Part shown: positions 5,239 to 10,171 of the stretch, in pieces
How positions within the stretch are numbered: the stretch's first letter is position 1
How the letters are laid out: each line of letters opens with the position of its first letter
Assembly: GCA_017303565.1 (NCBI GenBank)
Contig: JAFLCM010000047.1
Location: forward strand, 1-10,171
Direction: 5' to 3'
Source: Planctomycetota bacterium
GTDB lineage: Bacteria > Planctomycetota > Phycisphaerae > Phycisphaerales > UBA1924
Length of the DNA stretch: 10,171 nt
Program-made: the position numbers and the translations under genes
Notes under the pieces: model-generated
The model's database searches: none
Told to the model about the DNA's origin: nothing
The model's input: only the letters and a program-made list of their open reading frames with translations

Positions 5239-6231
5239 TCAGACCGGCGACGCCGCGCCCGCCTTGATCTCGTCGAAGATCCACGCGTACGTCTTGGCCA
5301 TCCCGTCCTGCAGGCGGACCCCCGGCGCCCAGCCGAAGACCTCCTTGATCCGGGTGTTGTCGCTGTTGCGACCCGCCACGCCCTTGGGCGCGTCGAGCTT
5401 GTACTTGCGGTTCAGCTTGATCCCCGCGATGTCCTCCGCGATCGACACCAGCTGGTTGATGCTCACCAGCTCGTCGGAGCCCAGGTTCAACGGCTCCTTC
5501 AGCGTGTCGGAGTCCGTGAACATGCAGATGCCCTTCACGCAGTCGTCCACGTACATGAACGAACGCGTCTGGCTCCCGTCGCCCCAGATCTCGATCTCGT
5601 GCTTGCCCGACAGCTTGGCCATGATGACCTTCCGGCAGATCGCCGCCGGCGCCTTCTCACGACCGCCGTCCCACGTCCCGTAGGGCCCGTACACGTTGTG
5701 GAACCGCGCCACCCGCGTCTGGATGCCGAAGTCCTCGCGGAAGTGACGGCACATCCGCTCGGAGAACAGCTTCTCCCACCCGTACCCGTCCTCGGGCATC
5801 GCCGGGTACGCGTCGGCCTCCTTCAGCGCCACCACGTTCGGGTTCTTCTGCTTGTCGGCGTTGTACACGCACGCCGACGACGAGTAGAAGAACCGCTTCA
5901 CCTTCGCGTCCTTCGCCGCCAGCAGCATGTGCGTGTTCGTCAGCACGCTCAGCATGCACAGCGCCTTGTTGTTCTCGATGAACCCCATCCCGCCCATGTC
6001 CGCCGCCAACTGGTACACCCGGTCCGCCCCCTGGCACGCCTTCCGGCAGTTGTTCAGGTCCTTCAGGTCCAGGACATGGTTCTCCGCGTCACCGTGAACC
6101 TGGTACCACGAGTCCATCGGCTTGATGTCCGCCACCCGAACCCGGTACCCCTGCGACAACAGGTGCCTGGCGAGGTGCCCGCCGATGAAGCCGCCGCCGC
6201 CCGCCACAACCGCCAGTTCCTTGTTCGCCAT
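5239..6231 (-). CDS. GDP-mannose 3,5-epimerase-like NAD-dependent sugar epimerase
   Basis: This 330-residue short-chain dehydrogenase/reductase-type epimerase closely resembles GDP-mannose 3,5-epimerase, which converts GDP-D-mannose to GDP-L-galactose (and GDP-L-gulose) with bound NAD. The Rossmann motif AGGGGFIGG lies at 10-18. LAADMGGMGFIENN (75-88) is a hallmark of this enzyme. SSSACVYN carries Cys121, YGWEK carries Tyr150 and Lys154, and GGREKAPAAICRK carries Lys193. These four residues correspond to Cys145, Tyr174, Lys178 and Lys217 of the Arabidopsis enzyme, all shifted by exactly 24, so the whole catalytic set is present. The end (GVAGRNSDNTRIKEVFGWAP, 285-303) also fits. The ATG at 6231 opens directly on the NAD-binding strand. 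It heads the minus-strand cluster after a long divergent gap and is followed by an intrinsic terminator, so it may be a single-gene transcript. A close relative with another GDP-sugar substrate cannot be excluded. Confidence 0.9.
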   Translation of the reverse strand: MANKELAVVAGGGGFIGGHLARHLLSQGYRVRVADIKPMDSWYQVHGDAENHVLDLKDLNNCRKACQGADRVYQLAADMGGMGFIENNKALCMLSVLTNTHMLLAAKDAKVKRFFYSSSACVYNADKQKNPNVVALKEADAYPAMPEDGYGWEKLFSERMCRHFREDFGIQTRVARFHNVYGPYGTWDGGREKAPAAICRKVIMAKLSGKHEIEIWGDGSQTRSFMYVDDCVKGICMFTDSDTLKEPLNLGSDELVSINQLVSIAEDIAGIKLNRKYKLDAPKGVAGRNSDNTRIKEVFGWAPGVRLQDGMAKTYAWIFDEIKAGAASPV

Positions 6232-6772
6232 AGGGTGCTCGCAATCCTCTCTCGCCCGTCACGCGGGCAGGGTGTACACGTCAGGCCTCACATCCGGGTT
6301 CCGACCGGCTCGCCCACCCCATCGGGCCGACGACCGACCGCGCCGCGCTCCTCGCGGCCCCGAACTCCCACTCCTTCGGATCGATCCGCACGCCGCTCTT
6401 GCCCTCGGACCCGCGCCACACGACGCAGAGGCCCGAAAGCCCGCGCCGTCCGACCGATCCGAACGCTCCAAACTCGTGCCTCGGGATTGTCCAGACTCCT
6501 TCTCGGACGACCCGATTCCAACCGAAGAATAGCCCGCCGCCGCGCGACCGGGCCACCCCCGCGCCTGCCTGTGCAGAGAGGGGCTCCCTCCTACGCCGCA
6601 ACACCACGCACGGTTCGCTCCCGGTCCGTCCCCGTCGCCGCTGGTCGAAATACGCCGATCCACAAACCTCCGCCGCCCCACGATTCCGAACAACATTCGG
6701 GCCTCTCGGGCGTTCGCCTCGCCCTTCGGGTATCACATCACCACGAGTCCCAACGCCACGCCGCCTCGACAC
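6232..6772. other. Divergent intergenic region, no gene supported
   Basis: These 541 bases separate the epimerase (minus) from the flippase (plus) and should hold both promoters. Open frames exist on both strands but are Arg/Pro/Ser-rich, lack recognisable domains and overlap one another, as expected by chance in GC-rich DNA. I found no confident promoter: weak -10-like strings are TATTCT on the minus strand (6531-6526) and TATCAC on the plus strand (6731-6736), neither with a matching -35. Small hairpins are present at 6254-6268 (GCCCG-N5-CGGGC), in the epimerase leader, and at 6578-6590 (GAGGG-GCT-CCCTC). Confidence 0.5.
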
Positions 6773-8431
6773 GTGACCCATCAAGCGCCAAACCCGAGCC
6801 CCGAGCCCCCGGACGCGGCGCGGGACCGCGCGGACGGCTCAAACGCACAGCGTCCGAATAACTCACTCGCGGGCGTCGTCGGCGCCGGCATGACCTGGGT
6901 CATGCTCTTCACCTTCGTCTCCAAGGCCGGAGCCTTCGTCCAGGTCTTCTTCATCGGGAAGTTCCTCGCCGAGCGCGAGATCGGACTCGCTTCCCTCGCC
7001 GCCTCCATCGCCGCCCTTGTCACCTGGATCCGCGATGCCGGCGTCCGCGACCTCCTCATCCAGCGCGGCGACGCCGAGTACCAGCGCCTCGAAGGCTCCG
7101 CCTTCTGGCTCGCTTCGCTCGTCAACGCCCTGGGCTTCGCCCTCCTCTGCGGCCTCGCCTTCCTCCTCCCGCTCATCGCCGAAGGCAACGCCGGACTGCT
7201 CTCCGACGCCATCCGCTACCTCGGTCAGGGCGGCGCCCAGGCCCCCGAGCAGTGGAGCGATCCCGCCCTCACCAACCTCCTCATCGCCTGGGGAATCTGG
7301 CTCCCCATCCAGACCGTCTCCTCGCTCCTCATCGCCCGCCTTCAGATGCTGCTCCGCTTCGGCAACACCAGCGCCATCTGGACCGGCTCCTCGCTGCTCC
7401 GCAGCACACTCACCATCATCTTCGCCTGGATGGGCTGGGGACCGCTCTCGCTCGTCGCCCCCATGATCATCACCTCGACCGTCGAGGGAGTCTGGGCCTT
7501 CTGGCTGCTCCGCGACCGCATCTGGTCCGGCGCTCCCGCCTTCTCACGCTGGCCCAAGATCATCGCCAACACCAAGTGGCTCATGTTCGGCGTCCTCGCC
7601 ACCAACCTCTTCGACTGGGCCGGCATCCTCGCCAGCGGCATGCGCGTCGACGCCGAGGTCCTCGGGCGCTACTCCTTCGCCCGCCTCATCCCCATGCAGA
7701 TCTACATCATCCTGAGCTTCAACCTCAGGCTGGTCCTCTTCCCCACCATGTCCCGCATCAAGGACGACCCGGGAAGGCTCCGAGACGCCACCCTCCGCGC
7801 CCTCCGCGTCCAGATGCTCCTCGCCGCGCCCACCTGCGTCGGCCTCGGCCTCGTCTGCGGCCCACTCATCCGCGCCGTCTGGCGCGACGGCAAGTGGGAC
7901 GAGGCCGCCCCCGCCGCCATCATCCTCTGCCTCTTCTTCGCCTTCCGCACCACCTTCGGCCTCACCTCCAGCGTCCTCACCGCCGCCGGAAAGTTCCGCG
8001 CCTGGGCATGCCTCACCATGCTCGAAGGCCTCGGCCTCGGAGCCGCCGCCTGGATCGGAACCTCCTTCGGCGAACGCGCCCGCTACATCGCCGCCGCCGT
8101 CGGCGTCTACCTCCTCATCAGCCGCCTCCTCATGATCGTCTACTCCGCCCGCGTCGTCGGCCTCGCCCCCTCCCGCGCCCTGCTCGCCGTCCTCCCGCCC
8201 TGGCTCTGGTCCCTCGTCGTCGCCGCCGGCACCACCGTCCTCGCCAAGTGGGCCACCGACCGCCTCGGCCACGTCGGCGACGTCATCGCCCTCGGCGCAA
8301 CCTTCGCCCTCCTCTTCATCTACGGCACCCGCATGCTCATGCCCTTCCGCCTCAACGAACTCGTCCAGGTCTTCCCCGGCCGGATGCGCACCATCGCCCG
8401 CTCTCTCCTCCGCTTGCCCGAGATCTCCTGA
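6773..8431 (+). CDS. Wzx-like oligosaccharide flippase (MOP/polysaccharide synthase superfamily)
   Basis: This is a 552-residue polytopic inner-membrane protein that would flip a lipid-linked oligosaccharide to the periplasmic side for polymerisation. After a hydrophilic N-terminus of about 32 residues come roughly 14 hydrophobic segments, near 34-62, 68-88, 112-136, 164-190, 207-222, 226-247, 268-288, 303-326, 347-366, 378-402, 412-432, 437-458, 468-492 and 502-522. The opening (GAGMTWVMLFTFVSKAG, then FLAEREIGLASLA) matches the start of PF13440/PF01943-type flippases. The start taken is GTG 6773 because no earlier start exists in frame and the ATG at 6890 would cut into the first membrane segment; no clear ribosome-binding site is seen. 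Codons end overwhelmingly in C, in contrast to the G/C mix of the minus-strand genes. It is divergent from the epimerase. Specific transported sugar unknown. Confidence 0.87.
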   Translation: MTHQAPNPSPEPPDAARDRADGSNAQRPNNSLAGVVGAGMTWVMLFTFVSKAGAFVQVFFIGKFLAEREIGLASLAASIAALVTWIRDAGVRDLLIQRGDAEYQRLEGSAFWLASLVNALGFALLCGLAFLLPLIAEGNAGLLSDAIRYLGQGGAQAPEQWSDPALTNLLIAWGIWLPIQTVSSLLIARLQMLLRFGNTSAIWTGSSLLRSTLTIIFAWMGWGPLSLVAPMIITSTVEGVWAFWLLRDRIWSGAPAFSRWPKIIANTKWLMFGVLATNLFDWAGILASGMRVDAEVLGRYSFARLIPMQIYIILSFNLRLVLFPTMSRIKDDPGRLRDATLRALRVQMLLAAPTCVGLGLVCGPLIRAVWRDGKWDEAAPAAIILCLFFAFRTTFGLTSSVLTAAGKFRAWACLTMLEGLGLGAAAWIGTSFGERARYIAAAVGVYLLISRLLMIVYSARVVGLAPSRALLAVLPPWLWSLVVAAGTTVLAKWATDRLGHVGDVIALGATFALLFIYGTRMLMPFRLNELVQVFPGRMRTIARSLLRLPEIS

Positions 8432-8445
8432 CCGGCTCGCCGGTC
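8430..8445. other. Hairpin overlapping the flippase stop codon
   Basis: GACCGGC (8430-8436) pairs with GCCGGTC (8439-8445) around a 2-base loop, or as a 6-bp stem with a CTCG tetraloop. It starts inside the TGA stop. No T-run follows on the plus strand, so intrinsic termination is not supported; it may protect the 3' end of the flippase message. Confidence 0.4.
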
Positions 8446-8454
8446 GTGAAGGTG

Positions 8455-8482
8455 TTGGATGGCGGCGCGGACCGCTCATACT
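8455..8482 (+). promoter_or_regulatory. Possible sigma-70-like promoter after the flippase gene
   Basis: TTGGAT (8455-8460) and CATACT (8477-8482) are spaced by 16 bases, followed by the AT-richer GTTATCTCATGATC. The matches are three of six and four of six, so the call is weak. If real, it would transcribe the hairpin cluster as a long leader of the exported-protein gene at 8854, or as a separate RNA. Confidence 0.25.
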
Positions 8483-8543
8483 GTTATCTCATGATCGCGC
8501 CGCGTCGGGACATCCCTTGCACGCACGGTCCGGACCCGCGTAC

Positions 8544-8746
8544 CCCGCCGGTCCCCGGCGGGTTCTCGTGCCACGGGCTTCCATCCCTGGATGGCCAGAA
8601 CCGCGAGGCTCAGGCCCATGAAATGGGCCATCGATCTTTGCCAGACGCGGGAGCGTCTGGAAGGCGCACTCAATGCGCACTCCTCGCCCATGAAATGGGC
8701 GAACGAGCGTCGAGTTCAAGCCGTCCTGTGCCGCAGGCTTTCATCC
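8544..8746. repeat. Cluster of perfect hairpins with nested repeats
   Basis: Most of the 422-base gap between the flippase and the exported-protein gene is taken up by consecutive inverted repeats. CCCGCCGG/CCGGCGGG lies at 8544-8562, CCATCC/GGATGG at 8581-8594, GGCCCAT-GAA-ATGGGCC at 8613-8629, CCAGACGC-GGGA-GCGTCTGG at 8641-8660, GCGCA/TGCGC at 8664-8678 and TCGCCCAT-GAA-ATGGGCGA at 8684-8702. The core GCCCATGAAATGGGC occurs twice. Outside these lies a direct repeat, GTGCCRCRGGCTTYCATCC, at 8568-8586 and 8728-8746 (16 of 19 identical). No coding frame is supported here: the frame that is open across the region is the upstream continuation of the exported-protein frame and has no coding character. 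No T-tracts follow the stems, so these are not standard terminators. Confidence 0.7.
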
Positions 8747-8853
8747 AAGAACATGCACCGAGATCCGCCCCGTCGAGATCGACGCCCAGGCCTCAATCAA
8801 AATCAACGCCTCCGTGGCGCGAGAATGCCATCCACGATGTCCGGAGTGGAACC

Positions 8854-9711
8854 ATGCGACAGACGCCCAATGGACCAGCACTGACCGCCCTGTCCCACGC
8901 CCTCCTCGCGCTCATTGTTTTCATCCTGGGTGCACCCTCGGCTTCCGCCGACGCCCTCGACGACGCCGTCGCCGCGATCCAAGGCGTTGGTCTTGGCCTG
9001 GACAATCGCTTGTCGCGATCGATCCTTCCTGCCGACGAATCCCACCTCCGAGTGATCTTGACCGCGCCCGACGCTCGGGTGGACCAGTGGCTGACAGGAA
9101 CGCCCAAACAGATCAGCGCCGCCCTCCTGGTCCTCGACGACCGCGGGCAGGTCAACCGACTGGCGAGCCTCACGCACCTCTTCGGCGACACCCGCCCCGC
9201 GATCCCGCTGGTCGGAATGTGGTCGCGGCAACCGTTGGACGACGCCGATTATTATGAGGACAGAAGCATCGACGCCCATTACGCATTAACATTGCAAAAA
9301 TGGCTCGGCGCGAGCATACCCGCGGATGTAGCGAGGTATCAGGCAATGTACGCCAACGTCACCGACTTCAACAATCTCCCGGGCCCGTGGATCAACCGGC
9401 TCGTGAAAGCCAAGAACGCGAACGACCCCGCCCTGCTCGCCTCGATCAAGCAGCAGGTCGCCGCGCTCGACCCCGACATCCGCTGGGTCGTCATCGCCAA
9501 GACCTCGAACCCCAAGGATTACAACAACGACCCCCCGATCCCCGTCGCCGAAGCACGGAGCATGATGCAGGCCCTCCCCGCCGCGAAGAAGGCCGCCCTC
9601 GCCGGCGACGCCGTCGTCATCCCGCCCGATCCGAAGTACGACGGACCAAAGTCCGCGAACCTTCCCTACATCCGCTCCCTCGCCAAGCAACTTCTCGCCG
9701 AAGCGCCCTGA
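8854..9711 (+). CDS. Exported protein of unknown function
   Basis: I do not recognise this 285-residue protein. The ATG at 8854 follows GGAG by 7 bases, a good ribosome-binding site for this window. The N-terminus looks like a Sec signal peptide: a short polar start with a single Arg, a hydrophobic core at about 11-27 (TALSHALLALIVFILGA), and a likely cleavage after Ala32 (PSASA before DALDD). The mature part has no membrane segment, no Cys cluster and no repeat. It contains SRQPLDDADYYEDRSIDAHY (about 129-148) and a Lys/Pro-rich end (DPKYDGPKSANLPYI). It would be periplasmic or surface-located. The open frame extends far upstream, but that part is antisense-like Arg/Pro/His-rich shadow of the flippase. 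Codons around 9245-9345 are unusual for the region (TTA, AGA, ATA, AGG, GTA). It lies between the flippase and anmK on the same strand, with large gaps on both sides. Confidence 0.75.
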   Translation: MRQTPNGPALTALSHALLALIVFILGAPSASADALDDAVAAIQGVGLGLDNRLSRSILPADESHLRVILTAPDARVDQWLTGTPKQISAALLVLDDRGQVNRLASLTHLFGDTRPAIPLVGMWSRQPLDDADYYEDRSIDAHYALTLQKWLGASIPADVARYQAMYANVTDFNNLPGPWINRLVKAKNANDPALLASIKQQVAALDPDIRWVVIAKTSNPKDYNNDPPIPVAEARSMMQALPAAKKAALAGDAVVIPPDPKYDGPKSANLPYIRSLAKQLLAEAP

Positions 9712-9722
9712 GGCATTTCAAC

Positions 9723-9764
9723 CGGCGCTGACGCCGCACCCCCTGCCCGATTCTGGGAACGGGC
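9723..9764. other. Two short hairpins after the exported-protein gene
   Basis: CGGCG-CTGA-CGCCG (9723-9736) lies 12 bases past the stop, and GCCCG pairs with CGGGC at 9745-9764 with a partly paired interior. Neither is followed by a T-run. They may mark the 3' end of the transcript. The rest of the 218-base gap to anmK is C-rich and shows nothing I can assign. Confidence 0.35.
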
Positions 9765-9929
9765 CCCATCGCCCGCCTGTCCGCAATAACCCATCCCGAG
9801 ACACGTTGATCCCGCCCGGAAGGCCGCCGCGTCCGGCGGTCGTTCCGTCGGCCCGCCCCCGGCCCCCCGGCCCCCGATGGAGTCCGGTGCGCACACCCGA
9901 AGCGATGGTTCCTTGACACAGAGAATCCG

Positions 9930-10171
9930 ATGACCGTTCTCGTGGGACTGATGTCGGGCACCTCGCTGGACGGCATTTCCGCCGCCGTGGTGCGATTTGC
10001 ACGTGACGGGGAGCGCGTGTCCGCCGAGTTGCTGGCGTACGATGTCCTCGCCTACAGCGACGACGAGCGCTCGCGCCTGGGGCGCGCGCTGCGCGAGGGG
10101 ACTCCCGAGGAATACTGCCGCCTCAACTTCGACCTGGGCGAGCGGCTGGCCAACGCGGCGGTGCAGGTGAT
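9930..10171 (+). CDS. anmK: Anhydro-N-acetylmuramic acid kinase, N-terminal part (runs off window)
   Basis: The visible 80 residues start MTVLVGLMSGTSLDGIS, the ATP-binding signature (GxMSGTSxDG, residues 6-15) of AnmK. This enzyme hydrolyses and phosphorylates 1,6-anhydro-N-acetylmuramic acid to MurNAc-6-phosphate in cytoplasmic murein recycling. The following EEYCRLNFDLGERLANAAVQV matches the family's helix before the substrate site (usually LN-x-x-LG). Position 17 is Ser where many members have Asp (DGID or DGVD). The catalytic Asp of the second half is outside the window. The ATG at 9930 places the motif at its usual distance from the N-terminus; only a weak GAGA lies upstream. Unlike the rest of the window, the plus strand here is not C-biased. 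It is probably not part of the polysaccharide cluster. Confidence 0.9.
   Translation, partial: MTVLVGLMSGTSLDGISAAVVRFARDGERVSAELLAYDVLAYSDDERSRLGRALREGTPEEYCRLNFDLGERLANAAVQV

Noticed and set aside
6259..6784. Several overlapping open frames on both strands in the divergent gap
   Set aside because: They are mutually overlapping, Arg/Ser/Pro-rich, without ribosome-binding sites or domains. This is expected in stop-poor GC-rich DNA.
7544..8479. Minus-strand open frame of 311 codons, rich in Glu, Gly, Asp and Ala
   Set aside because: It is the antisense of the flippase; its composition simply mirrors the C-ending codons on the other strand.
8544..8562. Intrinsic terminator for the flippase
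   Set aside because: The stem is strong but is followed by TTCTCG rather than a T-run, and it lies over 110 bases past the stop.
8544..8746. CRISPR array
   Set aside because: The repeats are different palindromes at irregular spacing. Only one core occurs twice, and there are no uniform spacers or cas genes.
7252..8853. Upstream extension of the exported-protein frame, making an 819-residue protein
   Set aside because: The first part is the out-of-frame shadow of the flippase gene (Arg/Pro/His-rich). The ATG at 8854 has a good ribosome-binding site followed by a signal peptide.

Overview
The window is high-GC bacterial DNA holding part of a surface-polysaccharide biosynthesis locus. No rRNA, tRNA, CRISPR array, transposase or phage gene is visible. 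The GC-rich codon use, GTG and TTG starts, sparse Shine-Dalgarno sites, many short interspersed repeats and an exosortase-locus type deacetylase together suggest a planctomycete, perhaps of the Phycisphaerae. That placement is an inference and was not tested against a database.

Layout. Six genes lie on the minus strand, read from about 6.2 kb down to 1: a GDP-mannose 3,5-epimerase-like enzyme (6231-5239), a WbuB/WcaI-like family 4 glycosyltransferase (4881-3598), a sugar-type formyltransferase (3481-2672), a four-helix-bundle protein of the 23S rRNA intervening-sequence family (2650-2261), a polysaccharide deacetylase of the PEP-CTERM/XrtA-locus type (2237-1248), and a WaaE/LgtF-like family 2 glycosyltransferase (1084 to beyond base 1). 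After a 541-base divergent gap, the plus strand carries a Wzx-like flippase (6773-8431), an unrecognised exported protein (8854-9711) and the start of anmK (9930 onward).

How the genes fit together. The epimerase would supply an unusual GDP-hexose. The two glycosyltransferases would add sugars to a carrier lipid. The formyltransferase would N-formylate an amino sugar. The flippase would move the lipid-linked unit across the inner membrane, and the deacetylase would trim N-acetyl groups from the polymer. The four-helix-bundle gene looks like an insertion. AnmK (murein recycling) begins an unrelated neighbourhood. No polymerase, export channel or exosortase is in the window, so the product is unknown.

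The most notable feature is the set of repeats between the genes. Heptamer arrays (TGGCGAR) lie in inverted orientation around the four-helix-bundle gene and supply coding sequence to two proteins. Two facing pairs of CCGCGGAGACGCGGAG-type repeats bracket the 5' sides of the formyltransferase and glycosyltransferase 4 genes. One pair supplies the C-terminus of the glycosyltransferase, and the other touches the U-tract of a clear intrinsic terminator. A nested cluster of perfect hairpins fills the gap after the flippase. I see no defence system or other clearly new multi-gene system. The candidates for novelty are the repeat/four-helix-bundle module, the hairpin cluster and the unrecognised exported protein.
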